Assembly (NCBI GenBank): GCA_033558025.1 | Contig: JAUCEF010000007.1 | Coordinates: 9,176,001-9,240,000 of the forward strand | Reading direction: 5' to 3' | DNA: 64,000 nt | From: Phytophthora sp. 'mugwort' | Taxonomy: Eukaryota > Oomycota > Peronosporomycetes > Peronosporales > Peronosporaceae | Shown here: positions 10,517-21,740 of the stretch, piece by piece | Numbering within the stretch: the first letter of the stretch is position 1 | Layout of the letters: each line of letters begins with the position of its first letter | Notes under the pieces: generated by a model | Seen by the model: the letters and a program-made list of their open reading frames with translations, nothing else | What the model was told of the DNA's origin: nothing | Databases searched by the model: none | Program-made: the position numbers and the translations under genes

Positions 10517-11224
10517 TTACACGGCCATTTGCACAAGTTGCAAGCATTCGCGTCGCTCTGTAGCCTCCGATGCGTCCTTCTGTAGGCCACCGCGACTTGC
10601 AGCCTTATTCAGGAGTCCTGAATCACGATAGGCGCAGTGGAGTGACCAACTTGCACTGAAAGCAAGGAGTGAAGCAATCGCCACGTGATTTGTAAACTCC
10701 AAAGCTCGCTGTCGCATTGTGGCAGTGGGTAGTGGAGCAGCGAGCTCCACGCCGGGATGCTTATATCGCGATCCGAGCTCGAAATGCGCGGAAAAGTGGT
10801 CTTCTATGATCTGCAAGTTGCTACATTCAGCGAACGCCTCCTTACCGAAGTCCACTTCGACCACACAGTTCGTGACGCTGACCCTGCGAAATAGAATTAT
10901 TGGAGCCCTGCAGAACTGAAGAATAGACGGATGACTTGCTGCGCGCGACAGACTGGGCACCTCCACCAGCGACTTCACTGGAGTGCAAGCGCATTTACCT
11001 GTGCGGTCACTGCTGAAGCAGCGGCGTAACCGTGGCCTGGCATTACCTTCGCTCGCTGTCACAAACCCGCGGAAACTTGACCTTGAAATCTTCCGACATG
11101 ACCATCGTCTATGCGTCGGCGTCAGTTCGCAATTCCAAATGCCCACCCCATAAACGCTGCTTGCTCGCTTGCTTACACCCGACATCGCTTTTAGCGCGCA
11201 ATTTGCTGGTGGTTTACCTGGCAT
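10517..11224 (-). CDS. Hypothetical protein, 235 aa, doubtful
   Basis: Open frame from an ATG at 11224, divergent from the START-like gene whose ATG lies 89 bp away. No domain, signal peptide or membrane span is clear. The middle (VSVTNCVVEVDFGKEAFAEC) looks protein-like, while the rest is Arg/Ser-rich as in chance frames. A divergent partner of the downstream gene is possible, and introns could hide the true structure. Confidence 0.3.
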   Translation of the reverse strand: MPGKPPANCALKAMSGVSKRASSVYGVGIWNCELTPTHRRWSCRKISRSSFRGFVTASEGNARPRLRRCFSSDRTGKCACTPVKSLVEVPSLSRAASHPSILQFCRAPIILFRRVSVTNCVVEVDFGKEAFAECSNLQIIEDHFSAHFELGSRYKHPGVELAAPLPTATMRQRALEFTNHVAIASLLAFSASWSLHCAYRDSGLLNKAASRGGLQKDASEATERRECLQLVQMAV

Positions 11225-11300
11225 TTCATTATTCCCGCTCGCCGGTGACAGCCTTGGATAGACGCGCCTCGGAATTATTCCACCGACTCAAGTGACCAAC
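11220..11300 (+). promoter_or_regulatory. Possible oomycete initiator upstream of the START-like gene
   Basis: TTTCATTATTCCCGCTC at about 11224 resembles the oomycete initiator consensus (TCATTYYNCA type) about 85 bp before the ATG at 11314. The call is by eye only. Confidence 0.35.
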
Positions 11301-11313
11301 TCAAGTGCGCGCA

Positions 11314-12489
11314 ATGGGATTGACCCCGTATACGAGTCCATACGCGCCACTGGTGCTTTCGGCGAAGGAACGGAAGCAGCTGCGGCAACTCGCCAAGAGC
11401 CTTATCGAGGTGAACGTCGACAGCTACGAAGAGTTCCTATACCTGAACGAGGGGAAACTCCCGCAGCGCGAGTGGAAGTTCCTCCGCCGCGATGAGCAGG
11501 TCGAGACTTTCGTGCGCCGACGTGACAGATACAACCTCAACGGCTTCGGTACTCCGCAGAAGCTGCACGGGGACTCATTCACGCGCACCTTTACGAGTCT
11601 CAGCAGCACCCGCAGTGACGGGTTCTCGTCGTTGAATGTGGCCGACATCCGCTCCATCGGCAAGCGGGACGGCACGATCGAGGAGGCCGTGCACGGTGCC
11701 ATGTGCCCTACTACGGAGATGATGCGTTACAACTCGCAGTACTTGGAAGACGGCATGGAAAACGGCTGCGTGCTAACGATCATCGACAACGTGACACAGA
11801 GGGATCCATTCACATCGCTGAGTGTTCGCTGGGGCGTCACCGAGAACTCGCCCATTCTCCGCAAGGTCATTAAGAGCTACGACCACGTCTATCTTGACGC
11901 GACGGGTTTCACGCAGCTCAGCAACGGTGAACGTGTGGGCTATCATTTGGTGCACTCAGTTGACTTCAAGGGCTTGATGCCGCCACTCCCCCAGTACTTC
12001 CGCGGTCAAGTTGCTGCGATTGGCTTCTGGCGACAAGTCGAGCCGAATGTCGTACAAATCCACGGCCATGGGGTGTACGCGCTGCCGTTTGAGCGCGCGC
12101 GGAACTTCTTCATCCCTGCCATTGCGACGTCCCTGTCCAAGTCTATGATTCACGTCTTCTACGCGTCGCAGATGAAGAAGTTGCGCTGTGCAATTCGAGA
12201 GCAGCGGATGCAGATGCTGTTTCGCCCTCAGTGGAGTGCGCATCATCCGTGTAGCGTCTGTAATAAGAAGCGGACGATGCACAAGGGCTCGAGTTGCGAG
12301 CTGTGCGGCGAGCACGTATGTAAACTGTGCCGGATCACGCACAAGATGCCGACGGTGGAGCTCGATAACAAAATGCGTCACACCAAAACCCACCTCTGCC
12401 CGTTCTGCCTTTTGACCATCACCAACAAGAGCGCAGTAGAAACAGTGCGAGCAGAGGTTGGAGCCGGTCAATACGGCACTTTGCAGTAG
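11314..12489 (+). CDS. START-like domain protein with FYVE-like zinc finger, 391 aa
   Basis: Intact single-exon gene. I use the ATG at 11314; an in-frame GTG nine bases upstream is not needed. Residues about 60-290 form a START-like lipid-binding module of the type expanded in oomycetes, including an RDPFTSLSVRWGV strand, a GERVGYHLVHSVDF strand and a long helix before the finger. Residues about 310-375 hold four CxxC pairs (CSVC, CELC, CKLC, CPFC), enough for two zinc ions as in FYVE/RING-like fingers. The family is presumed to bind lipids or membranes and its exact ligand is unknown. The gene stands alone between mobile elements yet has no stop or frameshift, so it is probably functional. 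Confidence 0.85.
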   Translation: MGLTPYTSPYAPLVLSAKERKQLRQLAKSLIEVNVDSYEEFLYLNEGKLPQREWKFLRRDEQVETFVRRRDRYNLNGFGTPQKLHGDSFTRTFTSLSSTRSDGFSSLNVADIRSIGKRDGTIEEAVHGAMCPTTEMMRYNSQYLEDGMENGCVLTIIDNVTQRDPFTSLSVRWGVTENSPILRKVIKSYDHVYLDATGFTQLSNGERVGYHLVHSVDFKGLMPPLPQYFRGQVAAIGFWRQVEPNVVQIHGHGVYALPFERARNFFIPAIATSLSKSMIHVFYASQMKKLRCAIREQRMQMLFRPQWSAHHPCSVCNKKRTMHKGSSCELCGEHVCKLCRITHKMPTVELDNKMRHTKTHLCPFCLLTITNKSAVETVRAEVGAGQYGTLQ

Positions 12490-12677
12490 TTGACCTAAGC
12501 CAAACCATTTTCTCGAGATATACCTGTCCGATTGAAGGACAACAAGCACCACAACTTATTAGCGTCGCACGTCAGCTCGCGCTGCGATGCATTCGATACG
12601 TGGATATTAAATGAGATAATTTCAATGTAACGCTTCTCTGGCTGTCAAATACTAAGGGGGAATCTGTACTTCTAGGG

Positions 12678-12816
12678 AATTCGCCGTGCATACCTGCCGT
12701 TTTGCTTGGAATTTTGGGTGCACTTTGCACGATGAATTCCACGAATGCAAAAATGGCACATACAAAAGACAAGTGAAACACCCTAAATGACAAAATGCAC
12801 TGGAATTCGCTGTGCA
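12678..12816. repeat. Clustered copies of a 15-bp motif ggaattcgccgtgca
   Basis: Variants occur at about 12678 and 12801 in one orientation and at about 12728 and 13955 in the other. The first and third form an inverted pair about 35 bp apart that could fold into a hairpin. These could be ends of a decayed MITE. The call rests on the short motif only. Confidence 0.35.
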
Positions 12817-15136
12817 GTTTGCACGACGCAAGCACGCGGGCATATTAGAAATGCCGTAGTGTACCAGGCATCATGTTCCAACAAACAAGCGAGCCGACCG
12901 CCAGGGCTCAACTCGATGGCAGAATGAGGAAGGAGCTGCAGCTCACGATGAAGCGCTTGGAGTTAGAAAAATGGATGTAACAATGTCAAAGATGCAGAGA
13001 AGGCCAACAGCAAAGCCGCACTACCCAGCTGCCTGGTGAAGCCAGCGCCTAGACGCAGTACTTTGTGGCGTTAAGACAGTACAAAGGACGACATCCGCCA
13101 GCATACGATTTCGTTGAAGGCCATAATGACGTGAGGAAAAGCCCCGTGCGAGCCCAACATGAAGGCAATACCTGAGCAGACAGTAAATCAAATGCTGAAG
13201 CTGTTTAATTAGTAGTTCGAGTTACCTCGCATGCTAAAGTACGCCACGGTAGCTGCTCTAGCCTGCGCGATCTTCCCTTGTCGGATGTGGACCTAAACGG
13301 TAAACGAGATTTCACCTGCTAAAGAGAAGCCCAGCAGCTTCGGTAGAACATCGTGCTCGGCCGATCTCCCCCCTCGTTAAAAGAGCTTCAATTCCGAGCA
13401 TCAATCGCTGTAGCCCTGGCTGACGAATCTTTGCCAATGTCGTCGCCATATCGTGTTTCATGGAGCAGTCTAAGAGGTGGCTGACCAACACATCAACGCT
13501 GCCAGGTTACGCGAAGAGTTCCAGGCGGTAGTTTGAAGGCGTTAGGAAGTCGACGGAAACTACCATTCCACGAAGATATCTCAAAGTGTAATGGAGTTGC
13601 TGGATTCACATTGGTTTTGATGATTTGATCTGACATGCGTGGCTGCAGTGCTTTCCTTACGCTCTCGAGAGAACCACCAGCTGGTAAACCCACCACAAAC
13701 TCGCCTACGGGCCCTTGGAGCTTGCGAAACGCTTCTGAAAAGAGAAGTACTCGACAATCTGCATCCGCATTACAGTACTGCCTCTCCGCAAAGTGAGAAA
13801 GGGCTCGGAGATAGACGTACTTGGTGGTCTCAGCCGTCGTATTGTTCAGCACTTCCTCAACACGCGCATCATCGCGATGTGTGCTTCTCCAAATTCGTTA
13901 GAAATTAAAATAGAAACTCTTCCTAAGGTCTTTAAAGTCCCTTCGTTCGTTTTGCACGACGAATTCCATTTATCTGTACATGCACCAACCAGCATATTTA
14001 TAAACTGAATTACAAACTCCTCACTCTATTATAGCCCGAGCCCCCGATTGCGACTTCTTAAAGCTCCATTCTATTATAGCATCGGACTGAATTAGGTTAT
14101 GGGAATCCTGTCACTCTAAAATTGTCGCTTGCAGGAACAGGGACTTTATGAATGGTAACGTCAAACCACCAACACGGTGATTGCGTGGATGAAGACCGCG
14201 TGGGAGGCTGTTGTGCCGCCATCAAACCGCCACAGCTTCCGCAGCTCTTTCTGGGCCCTGACGTGGAGCTGGCTCTTGCTCGACATGATCTGTGCGGCCT
14301 GAGTTAGTACCGCCTTCTTGCTGCGAAGAGCCTCAGGATATCGATGACGAAGGGTGTCGCAGCTTCTTCTCGCTGACAAGGCAGCGACATGGACATCGAC
14401 GACGTCGAACTTGACGTCGCGTAGAGACGCTGATTTGTGGGCTAGTCATCGCGATGTAACTCGTCTTAGTACATGTTTAAATATGTAATTGCGCCCCTCT
14501 ATATTTGAAGCCCGTTTGGGGAGGCCTTCTAGTACTATAAGCCCGGGCTAAATTACCACTTTTACAGTACATGGTCCTTTTTGACGAATCAAATCCGGGA
14601 CCAGTGATTGCATATTTAGAATGGAGGATGGCATTCATCGGTGCCGGATTTCTCCGTCGTTGTCAATAGATAAGGAGCACTCGACTGACCTATTTAACTT
14701 GCTGCTTTTATTGTGAACGTCACATGTCCTATGTTTATGCAAATCGACCGCTTTATAGCCGATTTAGGCTCTATATAAACGACGTAGCCCTCTTTTATAT
14801 TATATATAGACAGAACGTCAGTCCGATTTGTTGTATCCCAACTCTTGTTCATATATCGTTGCCGTCGATTTAGCGTCAAATCGCTTCGAATGCGCATTTA
14901 ACACTGGACATTCGAGATGATCGCTATATATATAAACGATATCGATGCCGCTCTTATCATTAAACAAGATATGACTATACGTATTAAAGATTAAAAATAA
15001 ATACGTATGCATTTCTCAAGTCTGTTAGGAATGAAAAAAAATCATCTTCATTTGGGGCGCAGTCTCTGAACTATTTGCTCATTCGAGACGCGATCCGTGC
15101 AAGGCTATTTTAATAGCGGAGCTATAAAAGCTCGTA

Positions 15137-15406
15137 GTGTCCTATGCTTTGGATATGCACAATGGAGCGTTTTACATCCAGAACTCAGATTTAATTTTTC
15201 TCCTACCCTGTTTTAGAATGCTTTCGACCCATCCAAAGGGCCTAACCGAGCTGGACATATTGGTCGGTTTGCATAATACAGATAACGAAACCCCGTCGGC
15301 AAATGTTCCGAAAATTGCTTTTAAACCGATTGACAACGATAGGACAAGTGTCGCTGCCTCCATGTGGGTGGTGTACAGTGAACCGATTCCCGCCGCTAAT
15401 ACCTAA
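15137..15406 (+). CDS. Small ORF of unknown nature, 89 aa
   Basis: A TATAAAAG sequence lies just upstream in an AT-rich segment. The product has a hydrophobic patch (SDLIFLLPCF) and otherwise normal soluble composition, with no family match. It ends close to the Gypsy B remnant. Weak support. Confidence 0.2.
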   Translation: MSYALDMHNGAFYIQNSDLIFLLPCFRMLSTHPKGLTELDILVGLHNTDNETPSANVPKIAFKPIDNDRTSVAASMWVVYSEPIPAANT

Positions 15407-15452
15407 CAGATTTCACGATACGATCCTTTCGGACAGATTACGTGCAACCCTG

Positions 15453-15545
15453 TGACGGGGCATACGACACCTTGCGCACAGGTAGTGTGACTTTCGCAGA
15501 GTACACAAACTCTCAGTGAAGGGCAGTTCGCAAGTCCCTGGTCTG
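15453..15545 (-). repeat. 3' LTR remnant of Gypsy B
   Basis: About 93 bp matches the end of the LTR at 17176-17270 with roughly ten differences, including the terminal CCCCGTCA. Confidence 0.6.
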
Positions 15546-15559
15546 ATTACGGGCAGGCG

Positions 15560-16320
15560 TTTTGACCACATGCGACATTACTCCGCACATATACTGCGTA
15601 GAGTGTCCTCAAGCACTCGGTCGACACGGTCAGTATACCCATCCGTTTGAGGATGATCGGCAGTGGAGATGCATATCCTCGTTCCACGTAGTTGGAATAG
15701 CGTCCGCCAGAACGCAGCGGTATACCGCGGGCCACAATCCTAGACAATTATCTCCGGCAGACCATGGTGGCGGAAAACGCCATCCAGGAGCAGCTTCGCA
15801 GCCTGTTCCCCGGTTACTGTATCTTTGACCGGAGCAAGATGCACCATCTTGCTCAGACGGCACACGAACATTAAGATGCCGGTGTTTCCGTGGCCGTTGG
15901 CTGGAAGGCCAAAGATGAAGTCAAGACTCATCGACTTCCAGCAGTCCGTCGGAACGGGCAGGCTCTGCAAAATAGCCAAGGCTACTCGGTAGTAGAGCTG
16001 GCCATCGCGCCCTCATATTGATGGAGCCGGGCTCTCTGATGTGGCGTGAGCCACTCGGCCTTGGTTTTCTTGCCAGCGGGCAGGAACCGTACCAGAGGTG
16101 CCAGGGACTCGACGCCCCAATACGCCATGCGTATCTGATCGTGTCAATCGGGCGTGGAACGACTGATGTGTACCAGCGCGTAGTCCGGTCTGCGTGATAA
16201 TGCCTCGGCAAGCATGTTGAGCTTGCCAGGCTTGTACTCGACGCGAAATTTGGATTCCGCAAAGAAGGACAGCCACCTCACTATCCTTGGGGACAAATGT
16301 GGCGAAATTCAACGCCGTCC
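15560..16320 (-). pseudogene. Gypsy B RNase H tail and integrase fragment
   Basis: Minus-strand blocks run from a YKPGKLNMLAEALSRRPDY-like RNase H end, through an integrase linker, to KSMSLDFIFGLPANGHGNTG (first catalytic Asp) near 15925-15870, FVCRLSKMVHLAPV, and a HHGLPEIIVSDRD region near 15760, then an ADHPQTDG block near 15650 where the catalytic Glu should follow. Frames change repeatedly. A dead integrase. Confidence 0.65.
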
Positions 16321-16324
16321 TTGG

Positions 16325-17100
16325 TGTCGCACCCCCTGGCCACATCACCTCCGGCGTGCGCGCCTTGCAGTGACTGAACCCCTCTTGGAGGGCTACTTGG
16401 ATCACCTCTTTCAGAGTATTGGCCTGAACCGAAACAGCTGAGTGCGGGCCGGGCCTACTCTGAGGCCGTCCATGAACACCGTCACCTTGGTGTGTTCATG
16501 GAGTGGGTTTCCCACAAGGAATGCAATGCGTTCCCGCACCTCCTGGATGTACTCGTGCAGCTCATGGCTTCTCTGTTTACATGACAGGATGCGTGACTGC
16601 CGGCGGTACGCATAGTTCGCCGGAAGGAACGCGGCTCTTGGAACGCGTATCTATGCTGTTCACAGAGCTGAGGCCAGGATGCGAAGCATCTAGGCGTTGC
16701 GTTTCCGGCATATATGCCCAACGCTCAGCATGCCCGCTAAAATCGGAGAGGGCGAAAGCCCACTTGGAGGTGCTCCGAGGAGATGAGAGCCGCACCCATT
16801 ACAAGCTCTACTTCTCGTACCCAGCAGTGAAGGTTTTCTCCTTCCTCCCCTCATAAGGGTTTACCTTCAGCCTTAACGACTTGGGGTAGACCAGTTTCGG
16901 CTCTGCAGCCGGAACTTGCAGGTTGCTCCGAACATGTTCGATGAGCCCCCGCTCATACATGTCGAACGCGGTCACGCTTTCGACCTACTTAGCTTTCGTT
17001 GGTGACGCCAAGCTGTGCAAGGCGTCCATGTCAAAGATATCAGTCATCTTACACACGGACTCAAACTGTGAGTCGTTCCGATGAGGAAACCCATTCCGGT
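16325..17100 (-). pseudogene. Gypsy B gag, with internal stops
   Basis: Frames show the capsid-type sequence expected of oomycete chromoviruses: a KVNPYEGRKEKTF block, two in-frame stops, then a FALSD...WAYMPETQ block and an FMDGLRVGPARTQLF block near the end. Gag would form the virus-like core. The two stops just after the KTF block also occur in the copy at 26.9-27.0 kb. Confidence 0.65.
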
Positions 17101-17175
17101 CCATGTTGCTTGGACCTCAGAGGTTTCATGTAGTAACCCACGTAGGCGTGGATTGACTACAAGTGCTACCAAGTA

Positions 17176-17522
17176 TGACGGGGCATACAACACCTTGCGC
17201 AGGAAGTGTGACTTCCGGAGAGTATACAAAAACTCTCAGTGAACGGCAGTTCACTTGTCCCTGGCCTGTTGGACTGATACCAAAATTACGTAGAATTAAG
17301 ACTGAGTATATTTATAGGTGACCCCTCTTAATGCGTCTACATACTAACTATTAGTCACCTATAAAACCCCAGATGTTATCCTATTGAGTGGCTCTGAGGT
17401 CTTTGTACCATATCTGTGGTACCTTTCCATGAGTCATAGTGATGTTTAGCTACATTACTTAGTGTACTTGGGTATACCTGCTCTGAAGAGTGACTTGGCA
17501 CTCTTCATGTAACCCCGTTACA
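17176..17522 (-). repeat. 5' LTR of Gypsy B
   Basis: Begins TGTAACGGGGTTACATGAAG and ends CCCCGTCA (minus-strand sense), with TG...CA termini. The next bases give the candidate primer site TTGGTAGCACTTGTAGTCAA. A second copy without its first about 40 bp lies at 26319-26627. Confidence 0.75.
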
Positions 17523-17950
17523 ACAACGCTGTAGATTTTGGTGCCGATGCTCGAGTTCAACGTCTACACTGTAGGTTTTGGCGACGATGCTCAGGTCTAA
17601 CATCTTCCAGTTTGCCAAGAGCTAAGATACTAGTTGCTGTACCTGACTGGTACTTTATGCGACGAGGCAATTTTTCCCGACTGGTACCGACTAACCCGAC
17701 TGGGTACGCGACTGGCGAAGAGCCAGTGTGAATAGTAAACATGAAGAGCCCGTATAGCTGGATACTGATTTTGCTTCATCGCTGGGAGTTTTTGCGAAAG
17801 TCAAACAAAGTCGTTGTGCCAGGGTGGCTTAACGGGATTTCTACTAAGTCTTTACAGGCAGAGTTGAAAGTACTGGTACCGGAGATACATCATTATTTTA
17901 CTTGTCCAGTTTGCCCAACGGGGGAGCCCCTGTGAACATTTGAATGCTAA
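17523..17950. other. Spacer without a recognised gene
   Basis: Between the Gypsy B LTR and the C48 protease gene. Contains two diverged copies of a roughly 45-bp unit (gtagattttggtgccgatgc and gtaggttttggcgacgatgc, starting at about 17531 and 17571). No coding signal. Confidence 0.4.
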
Positions 17951-17955
17951 TGTAC

Positions 17956-19320
17956 TTACATGCCGCAGTTATAATTATCTAGCTGTGTCCCCAACTCCGC
18001 CTCGTAGGTTTGAATTCGTATACGCTTGCCGGTTTTTCGGGACAGAACTGGAATCAATGCTTGCGCTGCTACATGTAGTCGAACACCCAGTAGATAACTA
18101 GATTGCATTGGGTCGTATAGAAACAATGCGTCGAGTTGCAAATTGACCACCACTGCACACCAGTGGTTGTTTCCGCAGCATATTGAGACCAGGATTAGTT
18201 CATCGGAGACGCCTGCTACGATCTTCTCGACTTCTTCAATGTCCATATAAAACATTCCGTCGACCACTGATCCAAATACAGATGGACTGATTCGAATAAC
18301 CCGTGTATTCGCGGAGAAAAGCTTGGTCATAATCATGTTCATTGCTGCATCCCTGAGAGTTCCACTAGCAGCCACGTAAAGAATAGAAACATAAAGACAC
18401 ATCATCACAGTGATTAATATGAGTTCAGAAAATGTGAAAACTCGTGGTGTTTTTACATCTTCTGACAGTAACGGTATGTCCTTGATTTTCTCGAGTATAG
18501 ATGCGCCTTTTACTACTGGAAGCCATGGATCGATTGACAGTGAGAAAAATCAGTTGTTTGCACCCAGATAGTAGTTTTCCCCACCACGTCAATAGCTTTT
18601 AAAGCTTTGTGAAACTTTGCCATGAGATTCAGCGTTTCGGTATCGAGCGCGCTGACAGCCGCAATCTCTACTGCAAAATCTTGTTCAGGTAACCCTTGTG
18701 TTTTCGTTGAAGGGCCGTAACCTTTTTGAAGCATTTTTGCAGCATGTCCCGAGAAAACACTCTACTTATTTTCATCAACTTATGGTTTGCTCGGCGGTAA
18801 TTTTTCAATTCGATGTGCGATCGGAGCCTTTGATTTCTTCTCACACGTGAACATGGCAAATTTGGATAATTTCTCTGACGAAGAGGCGAAAGCGGATTGT
18901 GAGGCCAGTAGGTCGTTCACCAGAGAGAGTTTGAGATTCATATGATGCATGTTGGAATCATCTCTGACCATGCGAATCGACAGGTTCTGCTTCGCCTTTT
19001 TCGTTGAGCTTTTTTGCTTGGGTCTTCCACGAGCTCGGACAGGAGCAGAAATTTCATAGTTGACATCACCACAGTCAGCTTGAGATACGTCCCGGTCACC
19101 AACAACCTGAGAAACTGCACTTAAAGCCTGGTCGGGTTCCGTCGGGTGCAGTTCGGGTTCCGCCGGGTACTGGTCAGGCTGGTCGAGCTTATTAGGTGTA
19201 GTCCGGGTTCAGTCGGGTGCTGGTCGGTCTGTTCAGGTTCGTGCAGGTCAGGAAATTCCGGCTCAGCCGATGCCTCGTCACGCTCGGCTGTGGATTGGAG
19301 AGATGAACAGGCTCTTCAGC
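17956..19320 (-). pseudogene. Ulp1-like (C48) cysteine protease gene remnant, probably from a Mutator-like element
   Basis: The 3' part (18408-17956) is a clear Ulp1 fold: NNHWCAVVVNL with catalytic His, LFLYDPMQSSY with catalytic Asp, and GTQLDNYNCGM with the oxyanion Gln and catalytic Cys, followed at once by a stop where the family normally continues with Tyr-Val. Upstream frames carry a basic RARGRPKQ motif and a short peptide repeat (DQYPAEPELHPTEPDQ and relatives, 19310-19130), usual in the region after the SWIM finger of Mutator-like proteins. These proteases cleave SUMO-type conjugates in other proteins. Frameshifts near 18.5 and 19.2 kb imply a dead gene unless introns explain them. 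No transposase core is present. Confidence 0.6.
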
Positions 19321-19419
19321 AGTGTGGAGTAGATGTCCAATCTCCGAAATTTCTTCTGCTTAAATAGATCAACCACGGAAGTTAACGCCTCCATCGCAAC
19401 TCGGTACTCACGCATAACA

Positions 19420-19737
19420 AGTGTACTCATAGTATCAGTGGCACTTGTTATGCGTGAGTACCTGATTGATTCGGGAGCGTCCTATAATTTGGCAACGAAA
19501 ACCAGTGTTGCTAGGAACAGTACACTGTATGCTAAAGTTTTAGAAGACGCTAACAGCAATCATAATGTGTCTGTTCGCCTAGCGATTAGTTCAATTGTAT
19601 CGATGCGGAAGATTCTCCTCCCATTGACTGTCAGATTTGACGAGTTTAACTCGATCGATCCGTTCATTGTCCTCGACATGGTTGATCGATACGACCTGAT
19701 CCTTAGCATGCCCTGGCTTGTGGAGCAGGAGCCGTGA
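19420..19737 (+). pseudogene. Gypsy C aspartic protease
   Basis: The retropepsin-like active site YLIDSGASYNLA is intact near the start, and a DRYDLILSMPWLVEQEP block closes the domain. It would cut the Gag-Pol polyprotein. The frame ends at 19737 before the linker to RT. Confidence 0.7.
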
Positions 19738-19905
19738 ATCGACTGACGCAGTCGCGCCACAGGTGCTACAAACAACCCCCTCGTGGATCGAGCTGTGGCG
19801 GGCCATGTCTCCTCCTCATCCCGTGACGGGTTTGTCCAGGGGCGCCGAGTGCCACGTGGAGAACGACACTTCGCCGGCTCTGCCGAACGAGTGGTCGATT
19901 TTGCC

Positions 19906-20029
19906 CAAGGTGGTCGAGCAGAGGCTCCCACAACGCAACGCGTCCGAGCTGGTTCAGCTCACGGGGATAAGGAAGGCGCTGACGAAGGAGGTCGCGCAAC
20001 ACAAGGTGGTCGAGCAGAGGCTCCCATGA
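19906..20029 (+). repeat. Direct repeat of 25 bp, 97-bp period
   Basis: An exact 25-bp sequence starting caaggtggtcgagcag occurs at about 19906 and 20003 in the protease-RT linker of Gypsy C. Confidence 0.6.
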
Positions 20030-20249
20030 ATAAAGGGATTCGCAGCGAGGCTGCATCCCTTTTACGGATGGCCAGGTGGTTGTTGATACACTCACCGGGA
20101 AACGCAAGGCGTGTGTGGAGCTAAGTCCGGTACCCGGGGGTATCAGAGTTCCTGGCGCTCGAAGAACTTTCATACGTCGAGTTCCTCGAGTCATTGAAGG
20201 CGCAAGCGTTTGAGAATCTTGTTCTTCTCCGCAGAGAGCAGGATTCAAT

Positions 20250-21230
20250 AGAGCTTAACAGCTCGGCGGCCATGGACCCAGACGTTCTATAAGAGAACAG
20301 GGCCTCTCAAAGCCAACGGCTTTATGACGCAGAAATTCTAAAGGATACTTCGGATCTTTATTACCCCCCTGCTGACGGCAATCTTGGACGTGGTCTCCAT
20401 ACCACCACCGGATCGTGGCGTTCGCCACGAATTCGACTTGGCACCTGGTACCAAGTACTGCACCACTCTCAGTGGCGGTTTCCAAAGGGATAAGTTGGTG
20501 TAACCGCCGCGTTCTTCGCGGCGAAGCATGTCGCCGGCATGGTGCGGGAGTCGAAGTCACCGGGCACGCCCCCGACGTTTTGTGTGCGCAAACCCAACGG
20601 GAAGTGGCGTATAGATCACGCCTTCAACAAACTCAATGCGGCCACCACCCCGGCGTCAACACCTATTCCTCGGAAGGATGTGTTGCAGAACAACATGGCG
20701 GGCTGCACTGAGTTCAGCGCGCTCGACATGGTCGACGGTTACTATCAGCTACTGATGCAAATCGGATATTCCTCTCACGGCAGTGAGCGCTCCCAGCGGG
20801 ATTTTGCAGGAATGGTTGGCGATGCCACAAGGGCTATCCAACGCGCCAGCGACGTTTAATCGCTTAGTGACGCATCTATTCCGGCCGCTGCGGCACTTCG
20901 TGCAGACCTACTTCGACGACATCTTCGTTCACGGCCGTACTGCGGAGGAAAAGATCGACGTCGAAATGCACATCGCACACCTCCGTGAGGTTTTGTTGTG
21001 CATGAGGGAGAATCGTCTGCATGCAAAAACTAACAAGTGTATTTTCGTCGCGGAGGAAATTCCGTTCCTCAGGTGCTTCTTTGGGGGGACGGCGGGGGGC
21101 TAACCCGGAGAAGATTGAAGCAATCTCACAGTGGCCAGTGCCTACCTCCCAACGGGATCTGCGCAGATGGCTCGGCCTCGTCAATAACTTACCCAAGTAT
21201 AGCGATAACTACGCTAAACTGGCTAGGCCG
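20250..21230 (+). pseudogene. Gypsy C reverse transcriptase, frameshifted
   Basis: RT blocks in order are PTFCVRKPNGKWRIDHAFNK, ALDMVDGYYQLLM, a frame change, GLSNAPATFNRLVTHLF, and QTYFDDIFVHGRT with the catalytic YFDD box intact, followed by the connection region RWLGLVNNLPKYSDNYAKLA. It copies element RNA into DNA. At least two frameshifts (near 20.77 and 21.10 kb) inactivate it. Confidence 0.75.
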
Positions 21231-21239
21231 TTGACAAAC

Positions 21240-21740
21240 CTCCTAAAGAAAGAAGCGGAATGGTCATGGACCGATGAGGCTCAGAGAGGCTTCGAAACCA
21301 TCACGCAGCGTCTGCAAGTACTCCGATCCTGGCGCTTCCCGACGAGGATCGTCCGTTCAGCGTTGTGTGCGACGGCTCTGACTTTGCCATCGGCTGTGCC
21401 CTGCTCAAACTTGATGGCGAAGACAGGGAGAGGGTGATCTCGTACCAATCCCTGTAGCTGAAGGATGCGAAAAAAAAACCCTATCCTGTCCATGCCAAGG
21501 TATTCCTCGCGACGAAGTACGCGCTAGTGAAGTCCAGCGTTCATCGGCTGGGAAGCAAGCCATTTGGAATCTACCCAGACCATGCCTCGTTGAGGACGGC
21601 GACTTCATCGCCGCATCTCTCTCAGCGCATGGCGGAATGGCTGCCATTCTTCACCAAGTACATCTTCACGGTGGGTACAAGTCGGGCAAACAAAATATCC
21701 TGGCAGACGCGCTCTCCAGGAGACCTGAAAAAGAGCTAGC
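21240..21740 (+). pseudogene. Gypsy C RNase H domain
   Basis: Blocks include a PDEDRPFSVVCDGSDFAIG strand with the first acidic residue (shifted frame near 21.35 kb), a KLDGEDRERVISYQS strand, and SQRMAEWLPFFTKYIFTVG followed by NILADALSRRP, the usual end of the domain. It would degrade the RNA strand during cDNA synthesis. Stops and frame changes are present. Confidence 0.65.

Larger units (their letters stand above)
12490..15440. other. About 3 kb without a recognised gene
   Basis: Three short frames are the only candidates: 119 aa on the minus strand at 13493-13852, 72 aa on the minus strand at 14161-14379, and 89 aa on the plus strand at 15137-15406. None has a recognisable domain. The right part (14.4-15.1 kb) is AT-rich with TATATA tracts. 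Several copies of a 15-bp palindrome-like motif lie at 12.67-12.82 and 13.95 kb and are listed separately. Confidence 0.3.
15453..17522 (-). mobile_element. Gypsy element B, internally deleted, minus orientation
   Basis: Reading from 17522 downward there are a 347-bp LTR (17522-17176), a candidate primer site starting TTGGTAGCAC, gag to about 16325, a sharp jump into RNase H and integrase (16320-15560), and about 93 bp of a diverged 3' LTR end (15545-15453). Protease and RT are absent, so about 2 kb or more is deleted. The LTR-gag part is near-identical to 26319-27478 on the plus strand. Confidence 0.75.
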
